Below the pieces are notes generated by a model that made no database searches, was not told where the DNA came from, and was given only the letters and a program-made list of their open reading frames with translations. Below, one piece after another: positions 10,426 through 20,089 of a stretch of 54,970 bases of DNA. The stretch's first letter is position 1. The number at the start of each line of letters is the position of its first letter. The DNA comes from an uncultured Bacilli bacterium. GTDB taxonomy: Bacteria; Bacillota_I; Bacilli_A; RF39; UBA660. The stretch spans positions 1 to 54,970 of the forward strand of contig CANQTE010000003.1 of NCBI GenBank assembly GCA_947626695.1. Reading direction: 5' to 3'. A program made the translations under genes and the position numbers.

Positions 10426-10716
10426 ATGTTATTTAGAAAAACAAGAGAACTACAAAGCTTAGTAAATGCAAGTAGAAAAGCATTGACAGATGCAGAAAAA
10501 AAGATAGAAGATTTAAAACATTTAAGATTGCAAGAACAACATAACAATGAACTTATTTTAAAAGAAAATGCCAAATTAAAAGCAAGAATAGTAGATTTAG
10601 AAAACAACATAGAGCTTTTATATAACAATTTAAGTGCTAAAAATAAAGCATTAATTGAAGGCAATAAAAAAAGAAATAAAAAAAGAGCATTAGTAGGAGT
10701 TGGAAATCAAGACTAA
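10426..10716 (+). CDS. coiled-coil hypothetical protein
   Basis: heptad-rich sequence; RBS gggggag. Confidence 0.6.
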   Translation: MLFRKTRELQSLVNASRKALTDAEKKIEDLKHLRLQEQHNNELILKENAKLKARIVDLENNIELLYNNLSAKNKALIEGNKKRNKKRALVGVGNQD

Positions 10717-10799
10717 TACTCTAATAATTCAATAAATATATGAACTCTATCTTTATTTTAGCATAAATAAATAATAAGTCAAGAGTTCAAGGAGGATTT

Positions 10800-10919
10800 A
10801 TGATAACAGATTATACAGTAACAGATTATTATAACGATTATGCATATGAAACTTATTATAGAAAATCGAAAGATTGGAATGAATATTATGAAAATATGGA
10901 AGAAGAGGAGGAAGAATAA
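10800..10919 (+). CDS. 39-aa acidic Tyr-rich peptide
   Basis: MITDYTVTDYYNDYAYETYYRKSKDWNEYYENMEEEEEE; RBS aaggagg. Confidence 0.5.
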   Translation: MITDYTVTDYYNDYAYETYYRKSKDWNEYYENMEEEEEE

Positions 10920-11570
10920 ATGCCATTAAAACCTTATAACGATTTAAGAAAAGTAAATGTAAGTGAATGGGTAGAACAAAGAGATGGAGCTGACTATTTA
11001 AACTGGGCTAAAGTTGTAGATTTATTACATGAATATGGAGCAGAAAAAGTATATTTTGAACCAGTTGCAAATGAAAAAACAGGAAGTAGTTTATATATGA
11101 CAGAGCAAGAATTTAAAGACAGTAAAGGAAATGTAAACAGAGTGTATGAAACAGCAGTAAAGATTGTAATTGATGATTTAGAATTTATACAAAGAGGTCC
11201 TGTTACAAATGGAAGTAATCCTGTAAAAGATAATTCTATGTCTCAACAAAGATTATGGAATTGTCAAACTAGATTATTTGTAAAAGGTGTAGCAATAAGG
11301 ACAGGCTTGGGTTTTGATTTATGGCTTAAAGATGAATTAAAAACAGACAAAGAAAATTGGGAAGATGATTTATCTAAACATGATATTTTTAAAATAAAAG
11401 AAAGATGTCAACAAACTTATACGCAAAAATTAAAAGAAGGTTTATCAGTAAAAGAAATAGCCGAAAAGCTACATAAAACAGAAGATGAAGTAAAAGCATT
11501 ATTTAGTTATTTTGATACTTTAAGTAATTTTGAAAGAGATTTATCTAATATTGATACAAAGTCAAGATAG
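10920..11570 (+). CDS. DUF1071-type single-strand annealing/recombination protein
   Basis: MPLKPYNDLRKVNVSEWVEQRDGADYLNWAKVVDLL; precedes a YqaJ nuclease. Confidence 0.8.
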   Translation: MPLKPYNDLRKVNVSEWVEQRDGADYLNWAKVVDLLHEYGAEKVYFEPVANEKTGSSLYMTEQEFKDSKGNVNRVYETAVKIVIDDLEFIQRGPVTNGSNPVKDNSMSQQRLWNCQTRLFVKGVAIRTGLGFDLWLKDELKTDKENWEDDLSKHDIFKIKERCQQTYTQKLKEGLSVKEIAEKLHKTEDEVKALFSYFDTLSNFERDLSNIDTKSR

Positions 11571-12114
11571 AAGCTATTACATAGGTGCTTCTGATACAAG
11601 TATGGTTGTTGGAAATTGGAACACGAAAACATTTGATAATTGGTGGCTTGAAAAGTTAGGCTTATATAAAAACAATTTTTCATCTGAAGCGACCAAAGCA
11701 GGAAATAATTATGAACATAAGATTTTAATTGCCTTAAATATTCCAAATTTAAAATTAGATACACAAATTATTATAGATAGATTAAGAGTCAATTTAGACG
11801 GAGATACTGAAGATTGCATCTATGAAGTTAAAACTTATAAAAAAGGTAAAGAATTTAAAGTATCAAAACAATATTGGAGACAAGCTCAAGTTGAAATGTA
11901 TGCAAAAAAAGTGAATAAACTTTTCATAGTAGCCTACGCCTTAGAAGAAAACGATTATCAAAACTACTTTAATGAAATAGACTTAAAACGTATACAGCTA
12001 ATACCAATAGAATATGACGAAGAATTTATAGAAAATGAATATTTACCTAAACTAAATATTTTAACTGAATGTTTAAAGAAAGGAATTTTTCCATGCAAAC
12101 AACAGCAAAAATAA
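11530..12114 (+). CDS. YqaJ-like viral exonuclease
   Basis: YIGASDTSMVVGNWNTKTFDNWWLEKLG...AGNNYEHKIL...DGDTEDCIYEVKTYK. Confidence 0.8.
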   Translation: MKEIYLILIQSQDRSYYIGASDTSMVVGNWNTKTFDNWWLEKLGLYKNNFSSEATKAGNNYEHKILIALNIPNLKLDTQIIIDRLRVNLDGDTEDCIYEVKTYKKGKEFKVSKQYWRQAQVEMYAKKVNKLFIVAYALEENDYQNYFNEIDLKRIQLIPIEYDEEFIENEYLPKLNILTECLKKGIFPCKQQQK

Positions 12115-12605
12115 CAGATGTAAATATAGATTTTGAAACAAGAAAACCAAAAATAAGCCTTTTATTAGATACAAATGAATTAGATACTGTTAGAGCATTA
12201 AAAAATGAAGACAAGCTAAATATAGACTTAAAAAAGTATAGAAAAAAGAGAAGTTTAAATTCAAATAATTATGCTTGGGAGCTAATAACACAAATAGCAA
12301 ATGTGATTAGAAGTAATAAGGAAGAAGTTTATTTGTTAATGCTTAAAAGATATGGGCAAAGCCAAATGATAAGTGTACTAAAAGAAATAGATGTAACTAA
12401 ATTTCTTAAATATTATGAAGAAGCAGGAGAAAGCACTTTAAATGGAAAAGTTTTTAAACACTATAAAGTCTATACAGGAAGTTCAGAGATGGACACAAAA
12501 GAAATGTCGATTTTAATAGATGGAATAGTATCGGAAGCAAAAGAATTAGGTATTGAAACAATGCCAGAAGGAGAATTAAAGAGTTTATTGGAGCAATGGC
12601 ACTAA
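12093..12605 (+). CDS. NinB/YbcN-like phage recombination protein
   Basis: KYRKKRSLNSNNYAWELITQIANVIRSNKEEVYLLMLKRYGQS. Confidence 0.65.
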   Translation: MQTTAKITDVNIDFETRKPKISLLLDTNELDTVRALKNEDKLNIDLKKYRKKRSLNSNNYAWELITQIANVIRSNKEEVYLLMLKRYGQSQMISVLKEIDVTKFLKYYEEAGESTLNGKVFKHYKVYTGSSEMDTKEMSILIDGIVSEAKELGIETMPEGELKSLLEQWH

Positions 12606-12706
12606 TAGAAGAAAACTGCAAGTAAGGAATCCTTATTAACAAATAAATTTATATCTGCAGAATTAATTTAGTGCCATAAGCCCCCTTTAATGGAAACAGT
12701 TGATTA

Positions 12707-12988
12707 ATGAGTATAGATTATAGCGGTTTTGCATTTCCTAAAAATGCAAGAGTAAAAAATAAAAAACTAATAGATGACAAAAATCATATTTGCGAAAGAT
12801 GCGGTAAAAAGAATTGCTGGACAAATACACATCATATAAAAAGCAAAGGCTCAGGTGGAAACGATACAAAAGATAATTTAATTGAATTATGTGGAAATTG
12901 TCATAGATTAGTACATGATGGAATTATTGAAAAAGAAGAATTATTAAAAATTATAAAAAGGAGGAAACAAAAAAATGAAAATAAATGA
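12707..12988 (+). CDS. HNH endonuclease
   Basis: CERCGKKNCWTNTHHIKSKGSGGNDTKDNLIELCGNCHRLVH. Confidence 0.85.
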   Translation: MSIDYSGFAFPKNARVKNKKLIDDKNHICERCGKKNCWTNTHHIKSKGSGGNDTKDNLIELCGNCHRLVHDGIIEKEELLKIIKRRKQKNENK

Positions 12989-13229
12989 ACTTTTAAGTTG
13001 CAACTATGAAATACATCTTAAGCACAATAATGATGGCGGTAAAATTGAAATAAATGGTAATTCTATTAATTTATTAGTTGGAATATCTTTATTAGCTAGT
13101 CAATTAAAAGAATCAGGAATAAAAGCTGATGAAATAAAACATGCTGTTGAACTTGGATTACAAGATGAAAAAGAAATAGAAAGACAAGCTAAGCAAAATT
13201 TAAGAAAAATGTTTGATAAATTATTTTAA
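12975..13229 (+). CDS. hypothetical phage protein
   Basis: 84 aa; RBS aaggaggaaac. Confidence 0.55.
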   Translation: MKINELLSCNYEIHLKHNNDGGKIEINGNSINLLVGISLLASQLKESGIKADEIKHAVELGLQDEKEIERQAKQNLRKMFDKLF

Positions 13230-13285
13230 GCAACTAAGGGCAAACATAATAAAGTTTGCCCTTATACTTTGCGAGAGGAGAAACT

Positions 13286-13867
13286 ATGGAAGGGTGGATT
13301 CGCATATATAGAAAAATCCAAAACCATTGGCTTTGGAAACAGAAAAGAAAATTTAGCCAATTTGAAGCATGGATTTCTCTGCTATTTAAAGCAAATCATA
13401 AAGATACAAAAATAATGTTTGAAGGAAAAGTAATAGAATTAAAAAAAGGAAGTTTTATTACTTCTGAAGTTAAATTATCAGATGAATGGAATTGGAGTAG
13501 AGATACTGTAAGAAAATTTTTAAAAATATTACAAAAAGAAAAAATGATAAACAAAATTACCACAACAAAATATACAAGTATAAGCATTGAAAATTGGGAA
13601 TTATACCAATTTTCGCAACAACAAAATAGACAACAGAATAGACAACAGAGCATACAAGTCGTAGACAGCACTCTAGACACAGACAATAATGATAATAATA
13701 ATATTTATTATTTATCTTTATTTAATAAATATAAAGAGCAAATTTCTGGAAAAAAATTTTCAGAAAAAATAAAAGCAATAGGAGAGTGTAAAAAAGAAAA
13801 ACAATATAGTTTATTAAATTTAGAACAACAAGAAAAATTATTTATGGAATTAATGAGCTTGAAATAG
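13286..13867 (+). CDS. DnaD-like phage replisome organizer
   Basis: MEGWIRIYRKIQNHWLWKQKRKFSQFEAWISLLFKANHKD. Confidence 0.75.
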   Translation: MEGWIRIYRKIQNHWLWKQKRKFSQFEAWISLLFKANHKDTKIMFEGKVIELKKGSFITSEVKLSDEWNWSRDTVRKFLKILQKEKMINKITTTKYTSISIENWELYQFSQQQNRQQNRQQSIQVVDSTLDTDNNDNNNIYYLSLFNKYKEQISGKKFSEKIKAIGECKKEKQYSLLNLEQQEKLFMELMSLK

Positions 13868-13881
13868 GAAGGTGAAAAGCA

Positions 13882-14337
13882 ATGAGCTTATATAATGCAT
13901 TATTTGGAATAAATGAAGAAATGCCAGTATTACTAGGTATGTTAGAAGTAAATACAGAATACTTTAGTAGATTTAGAGATGTAGAGCTTATGAAAGAAGG
14001 AACTATTATACGAGTATTTACGAGAACAGGTGGAGGTAATAGACAAGATTACAAAGAAAATTGGGAGCAGATTAGAAAGCATGAATTATACATTAAAGAC
14101 TATGATGATGAATTTGACAATACTTATGCTTACATAGAATTTAAAGTTCCAGATAAATATAAAGAGACAGCTAAGCACATGTTTAAAGGAGAACCAATAA
14201 GTTTTGAAGATAAGTTTAATAAAGAGCTTGAAGATATGAATAAACCAGGAACAGAAGCATATAAAAGAGCTGAAATAATAGCTAATAAAATTGTAAATGC
14301 CATTGATAGTGGAAACAATACAATAATTGGATTATAG
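13882..14337 (+). CDS. hypothetical phage protein
   Basis: 151 aa; RBS ggaaggtg. Confidence 0.6.
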   Translation: MSLYNALFGINEEMPVLLGMLEVNTEYFSRFRDVELMKEGTIIRVFTRTGGGNRQDYKENWEQIRKHELYIKDYDDEFDNTYAYIEFKVPDKYKETAKHMFKGEPISFEDKFNKELEDMNKPGTEAYKRAEIIANKIVNAIDSGNNTIIGL

Positions 14338-14671
14338 AGGTGATGAACAAATGAAATTATATAAATTAATAAGATTAGAGAAAATTGTAGAAAAAATATT
14401 ACAAAAAGAACCACTAGCAAGAGAAGATGATTGTTACTTGATATTAAAGGTTGTACAGAAGTTATTCCCAGAAGATTATAGTAAGCCATTTTACAAGGTA
14501 ATGACAGAGGCAAAATATAAAGGAATAAGCTTTGAATCAATAACAAGGGCAAGACGTAAAGTACAAAAAAAGCATCCAGAATTAGTACATGCAGAAACAG
14601 AAGAAGCAAGACAAGCAGAGCAAATAGAATATATAGAATATGCAAATGAAAAGCATATTCCAGGATATTAG
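14327..14671 (+). CDS. hypothetical phage protein
   Basis: 114 aa; overlaps upstream stop. Confidence 0.55.
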   Translation: MDYRGDEQMKLYKLIRLEKIVEKILQKEPLAREDDCYLILKVVQKLFPEDYSKPFYKVMTEAKYKGISFESITRARRKVQKKHPELVHAETEEARQAEQIEYIEYANEKHIPGY

Positions 14672-14680
14672 GAGGAAGTT

Positions 14681-14926
14681 ATGTTAAAGATAAAAGACAA
14701 TGTCGATTTAAAAGAATTAGAAAAGTTTGGATTTGAAAAGAAGATTAAATATTATAGATTTGAAAATATAGCAGTTGAAATTAATACGAGATATTTTTTA
14801 ATTCAAGCAATAAATATAAATCAATATGGTGGCTTTAGGGCAATAGATAATAAAAATAGTTCAATGATACACATAAATACTAAAATATATGACTTAATAA
14901 AAGCAGATTTAGTAGAAAAAATATAG
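14681..14926 (+). CDS. hypothetical phage protein
   Basis: 81 aa; RBS aggagg. Confidence 0.55.
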   Translation: MLKIKDNVDLKELEKFGFEKKIKYYRFENIAVEINTRYFLIQAININQYGGFRAIDNKNSSMIHINTKIYDLIKADLVEKI

Positions 14927-14938
14927 GAGGAAGTTAAA

Positions 14939-15202
14939 GTGATAATAGTTAGTCAAGATAAATTAAGAATAAGTGAAAATATGGAAATAGGAGTTTATCC
15001 AGAATATAAAGATAAAAATGATGAAGAAATAATAGGTTATAAAATTGAAAACGATTATACATATTTAGGTACATATAAAACAGAAGAAAGGGCAAAAGAA
15101 GTATTAGAAGAAATAATAGAAAGATATACAAATTGGGAAAATCTTAAAGTAGGACAACCTAGTGGAATTTGTAGTCCAAGATATGAAATGCCAGAGGAAT
15201 AG
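14939..15202 (+). CDS. hypothetical phage protein
   Basis: 87 aa; RBS aggagg. Confidence 0.5.
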   Translation: MIIVSQDKLRISENMEIGVYPEYKDKNDEEIIGYKIENDYTYLGTYKTEERAKEVLEEIIERYTNWENLKVGQPSGICSPRYEMPEE

Positions 15203-15205
15203 CCT

Positions 15206-15376
15206 ATGTTAATAGATAAATGTAAGAGAGCAATAGAAAGTGGAAAGTGCTTAGGATGTACTGCTTTAGAAGACAAGAGCTTTATAGGAAACCCAAATTG
15301 TAAGTTTGGACAAGTACCTACAGCACAAGAAAGTATAAATAAAATATGGAGCAATTTAAGAGGTGATAAAAAGTGA
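15206..15376 (+). CDS. small Cys-containing protein, 56 aa
   Basis: MLIDKCKRAIESGKCLGCTALEDKSFIGNPNCKFGQVPTAQESINKIWSNLRGDKK. Confidence 0.55.
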   Translation: MLIDKCKRAIESGKCLGCTALEDKSFIGNPNCKFGQVPTAQESINKIWSNLRGDKK

Positions 15377-15582
15377 AAAATGAGACTAGAATACCAGAGA
15401 TGACAGAGGAGAGAATAATAAATTGTTGGAAAATGGGTTATACAATACAACAGTTAGTAAAAGATTATGTGAAAAACAAAAAGCAAAATGGAATTAAAAT
15501 AAAGCAAATAGATGCACAAAGACACATAGAACCGATAATATTCAAATATCAAACAAATTTGTTTAAAAGTTAGGAGATAAAA

Positions 15583-15645
15583 GTGAAATATAAATTTGAA
15601 ATACATAAAAGACTAATGGGCTTAAACGAATATACAAAGAATTAA
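15583..15645 (+). pseudogene. possible RusA N-terminal remnant
   Basis: VKYKFEIHKRLMGLNEYTKN* resembles the RusA start, then stops. Confidence 0.35.
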
Positions 15646-15669
15646 TAGAAATACAGGAGAGAATGAATT

Positions 15670-16005
15670 ATGAACAAATATAGAAATAATAAAGTACAAA
15701 TAGATAGATATGTTTTTGATAGTCAACTAGAAGGTCGCAGGTATAGAGAGTTAGCTTTATTAGAAAAAGCTGGAGAAATTAAAAACTTAAGATTACAAGT
15801 TCCATTTTTATTACAAGACAGTTTTAAAAAGAATGGTAAAACATATAGAAAAATAGAATACATAGTAGATTTTGTTTATGAAGAAAAAGGACAAACTATT
15901 GTGGAAGATACAAAAGGAATGAAAACAGATGTATTTAAAATCAAGCAAAAATTATTTGAATATAAATATCCTAATTTAACTTTAAAAGTAATAACAAAGG
16001 AGTAG
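15670..16005 (+). CDS. DUF1064 family phage protein
   Basis: MNKYRNNKVQIDRYVFDSQLEGRRYRELALLEKAGEIKNLRLQ...YIVDFVYEE. Confidence 0.85.
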   Translation: MNKYRNNKVQIDRYVFDSQLEGRRYRELALLEKAGEIKNLRLQVPFLLQDSFKKNGKTYRKIEYIVDFVYEEKGQTIVEDTKGMKTDVFKIKQKLFEYKYPNLTLKVITKE

Positions 16006-16010
16006 AAGTA

Positions 16011-16328
16011 ATGTTAGTATTACCAATTAAAAAGAAATGGTTTGATATGATCAAATCTGGAGAAAAGAAAGAAGAATATAGAGAACTGAAATCATACTAT
16101 ATAAGCAGATTTAGAGCATATAAGCCAAGAAGTACGAATTTCAGTAAAGAAAAAATATATCCTGAATTTATAATTATTTTTAGAAATGGCTATAAACATA
16201 ATTCTCCATCTTTAAAATGTAAATGTCAATTAAAAATAGGACAAGGCAAAGAAGAATGGGGAGCAGAGCTAGGAAAAGAATATTATATATTGGAGATTTT
16301 GGAGGTACAAGATGCAGACAAAATGTAA
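16011..16328 (+). CDS. ASCH domain protein
   Basis: MLVLPIKKKWFDMIKSGEKKEEYRELKSYY. Confidence 0.75.
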   Translation: MLVLPIKKKWFDMIKSGEKKEEYRELKSYYISRFRAYKPRSTNFSKEKIYPEFIIIFRNGYKHNSPSLKCKCQLKIGQGKEEWGAELGKEYYILEILEVQDADKM

Positions 16329-16476
16329 TAAGTGTAATAGTAATAAATTATTTGTAGAAATACAAGGAAATAGAAGAGGATTATATTGTGGCGAATGTGG
16401 TAAGTGGCAAAAATGGATAACGAAACAAGAATTACAAATTGCAAAGTTTAATGAAATTAAAATAATAGAGAAATAG
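16312..16476 (+). CDS. zinc-finger-like small protein, 54 aa
   Basis: MQTKCNKCNSNKLFVEIQGNRRGLYCGECGKWQKWI, two CxxC pairs. Confidence 0.6.
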   Translation: MQTKCNKCNSNKLFVEIQGNRRGLYCGECGKWQKWITKQELQIAKFNEIKIIEK

Positions 16477-16495
16477 ATAAAGGAGCTAGGGTGGA

Positions 16496-16678
16496 ATGAG
16501 TAATATATTTAAGGGATTATCAATAATTCTAGATGTTTTTATTATATTAAAAAGTTTAGAAAATATAAAAAAAGAATTTTTATTTATACCTTATAAATGG
16601 AAAAATAAATATTCAATTATATTATTAGTTTTATCAATTTTATTTTTTATAATAGGTAAAATTTTGGAGGTGTATTAG
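16496..16678 (+). CDS. small membrane protein
   Basis: 60 aa with two TM helices. Confidence 0.45.
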   Translation: MSNIFKGLSIILDVFIILKSLENIKKEFLFIPYKWKNKYSIILLVLSILFFIIGKILEVY

Positions 16679-17005
16679 ATGTTAAGTAAAGAAGAAATAG
16701 AAAAAGCAAAAGAAGGTATAAATGTTTATATTCACGATTGGTTAGATAATTCTACAGACGAAGATGGTTATGAAATAAATTCAATAGATGATGATAGTAT
16801 GGCTTTTATAAATAATATAAAAACATTTTTACAATATATACAAGAACTAGAAGAAATTAGAGGAATGAAAGAAGCAATAGAGTTAGCTGGAATGGACATT
16901 AAAGATTTGGTAAAGTTCAAGTACGAGAATGAAAGATTAAAAAACAAAGCAAACCAACTAGAACAAGAAAATGAAGAATTAAAAAAAGGGATAAAAAGGA
17001 GCTAG
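16679..17005 (+). CDS. hypothetical protein with MLSKEEIEKAKE head
   Basis: 108 aa; N-terminus repeated at 17483. Confidence 0.55.
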   Translation: MLSKEEIEKAKEGINVYIHDWLDNSTDEDGYEINSIDDDSMAFINNIKTFLQYIQELEEIRGMKEAIELAGMDIKDLVKFKYENERLKNKANQLEQENEELKKGIKRS

Positions 17006-17011
17006 GTTGGA

Positions 17012-17471
17012 ATGAATAAATCAATATTAGACGTTTGTTGCGGAAGCAAAATGTTTTGGTTTGATAAAAATAATCCTAAAGCAATATTTATGGATAACAG
17101 ACAAACAGAAGATATATTATGTGATGGTCGCAAATTAGAAATAAAACCAGATATATTAGCTGATTTTAGAAATATACCATTTCCAGACAATAGTTTTTAT
17201 CTAGTAGTATTTGATCCTCCTCATTTATTAAAACTTGGAGAAACATCATATATGGCCAAGAAATATGGAAAATTAACAAATAATTGGCCACAAGATATAA
17301 AAAAAGGGTTTAATGAATGTATGAGAGTATTAAAACCAAATGGAACTTTGATTTTTAAATGGAATGAACAACAAATAAGATTAAAAGAAATATTAGATAA
17401 TATAGATTATAAACCACTATTTCGGAAATAGAAGGGATAAAACACATTGGTTAGTATTTATGAAAGAATAG
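17012..17471 (+). CDS. phage SAM-dependent methyltransferase-like protein, +1 frameshift at CGG 17423
   Basis: SILDVCCGSKMFWFD...FDPPHLL; skipping C17423 gives ...YKPLFGNRRDKTHWLVFMKE*. Confidence 0.8.
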
Positions 17472-17935
17472 AGGTGTATGAGATGTTAAGTAAAGAAGAA
17501 ATAGAAAAAGCAAAAGAAAAATTAAAAAATTTGCACCCTAGAAAATATTGGCAAAGACCAGATACATTTACATACGAATTAAAACCCGATATAGAATTAA
17601 CACAAGCAATAGAAACACTTTTACAATACATAGAACAACTAGAACAATATTTAGAAAGAATATCAAAGCAATTAGACAATGTAGCAATAGACCAAATACC
17701 AATAGGAATTGCTGAATTACAATTTAAATATAAAAGCATAGAACAAGAAAATAATAAACAAAATAAAATAATAGATGAAATGTTGATTTTTTTATCACGA
17801 CAAGATTTAGGTTATTATAACAGAAAAAGTTTTTGTAAACCATATAAACCATACAATAAAGAAGATTGGAAACAATATTTTGAAGAGAAAGTAGGAGGAG
17901 AAAATGAAATTAGGGAATGGAAAGATAAAATTTAA
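17447..17935 (+). CDS. hypothetical coiled-coil protein
   Basis: likely start ATG ~17483 (MLSKEEIEKAKEKLKN). Confidence 0.5.
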   Translation: MVSIYERIEVYEMLSKEEIEKAKEKLKNLHPRKYWQRPDTFTYELKPDIELTQAIETLLQYIEQLEQYLERISKQLDNVAIDQIPIGIAELQFKYKSIEQENNKQNKIIDEMLIFLSRQDLGYYNRKSFCKPYKPYNKEDWKQYFEEKVGGENEIREWKDKI

Positions 17936-18125
17936 GTTTAAATTTGTATATAAATTAACAGGTAGAGTAGCTATTAAATATGTTTATGCTGATACATTAG
18001 AAGAAGCAAAAGCATTGTTTAGCAAAGAGTATTCAGATTGTTTAGATGTAAAAATTTTAGATATATTCATAATGCAGGATGCAAAAGTAATTGAAAGAAT
18101 TGAAAAGAAAGTAGAGGAAGAATAA
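17904..18125 (+). CDS. hypothetical phage protein
   Basis: 73 aa; RBS aggagg. Confidence 0.45.
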   Translation: MKLGNGKIKFKFKFVYKLTGRVAIKYVYADTLEEAKALFSKEYSDCLDVKILDIFIMQDAKVIERIEKKVEEE

Positions 18126-18371
18126 ATGAATTATAGATTATATTTTGACGCAATAAAATGTGATAAATGGTGTTGTAATTTTATAAAGGCTTGTGATTTA
18201 GGAATAGAAGCTTATGGAGTACCTATAACAATATCGTTTACAACTTCAACTGAACCAACGGATGAATATATAAATAAAATGATACAGCAATTACAAAAAA
18301 CCAAAGAAGAAAAGAGTTTAAAAGTTTATTATGCAAATATTAAATTGAATAGAATTGAGGTAATTAAATAA
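18126..18371 (+). CDS. hypothetical phage protein
   Basis: 81 aa. Confidence 0.45.
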   Translation: MNYRLYFDAIKCDKWCCNFIKACDLGIEAYGVPITISFTTSTEPTDEYINKMIQQLQKTKEEKSLKVYYANIKLNRIEVIK

Positions 18372-18475
18372 ATGGATAATTATTATATAGCAAGTCTAGA
18401 AAGAGTATTTGGAAATTACAATAAAGAATATAAAACAATATTAACAAATACTACAAAGAAAGTAGAGGAAAAGTA

Positions 18476-18676
18476 ATGTGTGAATATTGTGAAAATGATA
18501 AAAGAAAAAAAAGAAAGTTTATATTTAATAGTCCTATATTATCTATACGAATTATTAATAAAAATGGATTAAATACTTTTGAAGTTTTGAGTGTAAATAG
18601 AGAAAATAAAATAGTAGAAAGTTATCAGACAATTAATTATTGTCCAATCTGTGGAAGAAAGTTAGAGGAAAAGTAA
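18476..18676 (+). CDS. zinc-ribbon-like small protein
   Basis: MCEYCEN...NYCPICGRKLEEK. Confidence 0.6.
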   Translation: MCEYCENDKRKKRKFIFNSPILSIRIINKNGLNTFEVLSVNRENKIVESYQTINYCPICGRKLEEK

Positions 18677-18678
18677 AT

Positions 18679-19113
18679 ATGTCTATAAAGAATTACACAA
18701 CAACAGTTAAAGTAGAAAAAACAATAAATGAAATACAAAAAATATTAGCTGAACATAAAGCAAAAGCGATATTAACAGAATATGGAGAGACAGGTTGTAT
18801 TACTGCATTAAGTTTTAAAATAGAAGTTCCTCAAGGAATAATTGGAATCAAATTACCTGTTAATCAAGATAGTGTATTAAAAATATTAAGAATGCAAAAA
18901 ATAAAAAATAATGCAATTAAAGCTACAAATGAGCAAGCAGAAAGAACAGCATGGAGAAATATTAAAGATTGGATAGATGCACAAATGGCTCTAATAGAAA
19001 CAGAAATGGTAACTATTGATGAAGTGTTTTTGCCATATATATTAGATAAGAATGGAAAAACATTATATGAGAGTTTTAAGCAAAATCAATTATTATTAGA
19101 GGAGGAAAATTAA
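18679..19113 (+). CDS. hypothetical phage protein
   Basis: MSIKNYTTTVKVEKTINEIQKILAEHKAKAILTEYGETG; start trimmed from ORF 18640. Confidence 0.65.
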   Translation: MSIKNYTTTVKVEKTINEIQKILAEHKAKAILTEYGETGCITALSFKIEVPQGIIGIKLPVNQDSVLKILRMQKIKNNAIKATNEQAERTAWRNIKDWIDAQMALIETEMVTIDEVFLPYILDKNGKTLYESFKQNQLLLEEEN

Positions 19114-19508
19114 ATGAATATACAAATAGGAGATAGAATTACATATAAAAGTGCAAATGATGAAGAAAGACAAGTAATAATGACAAATTTAGAACAGATA
19201 GATAGATATAAGGATAGTGGCTTAATAATAAAAATAGAACGACAAAAATATGAAGTAGTAGAAGAAAAGAAAGAATTATTAACAGAAGAAGAAAGAGAAT
19301 TTTTGAAACAATATATAAAAATGTCTCCACTTAATATTAACTATATAAAAAAGAATTTAATACTGCTTTAAATAGTGAATCAATTATGATAATACTTAAT
19401 GATGGACAAGGTACAGGATTTTGTTCTTACTATAATACGGATTATTTTAAAAATTTAGAAAAAAATAAAAAATATACACTAGAAGAACTAGGATTGAAGG
19501 AAAACTAA
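19114..19508 (+). CDS. hypothetical phage protein, possible -1 frameshift at A_AAA_AAG
   Basis: 0 frame ends 19371; -1 frame after 19353 is open to 19508 (...EFNTALNSESIMIILNDGQGTGFCSYYNTDYFKNLEKNKKYTLEELGLKEN). Confidence 0.5.
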
Positions 19509-19584
19509 ATGGAACAAGATTTAGATATTGAATATACATATTAAGATAAAAGTAAATGATTTTAAGTAGGAGGAAAAAGAAAAT

Positions 19585-19809
19585 ATGAGAGTGCCAGAGA
19601 AAATAAAGAAAGCAATAAGAGATTGTGCAGAAGCTGAAAACAAAGCAAAAATGAATGAAAAAATAGTTATAAAATGGATGGAAACAATGAAATTAACAGA
19701 AGATACTTGTACAGATATATTGAGAAATATGGATGATGCTTTTATAGATTATTGTAAAATGACTAATAATCCTGATGAATTTATTGAAGTTATAGAAAAT
19801 TTAAGATAA
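19585..19809 (+). CDS. hypothetical phage protein
   Basis: 74 aa; RBS aggagg. Confidence 0.5.
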   Translation: MRVPEKIKKAIRDCAEAENKAKMNEKIVIKWMETMKLTEDTCTDILRNMDDAFIDYCKMTNNPDEFIEVIENLR

Positions 19810-20089
19810 GGAGGAAATATGAACAAAATAAAATTAAGATAGAAGAATTGCAAGAACAAGAGAAAAAATTAGAAAAAGAAAGAATAGAATATTTGGAAGT
19901 AGATAATAATCGTGCTGCTAAGAGAAAAGAAAAAGAATTAGATAAAGTTAGAAACTTAATAAAACTCGCAGAAATGGGAAGTATGTTAGAGCTAAAAAAA
20001 GATTTAGATATTTATAAAAAATTTATTAAATATAAAGGCATGCAAGGTGAATTTGAATTATTTCATAGTAAGGCTGGATTGGAGGAACT

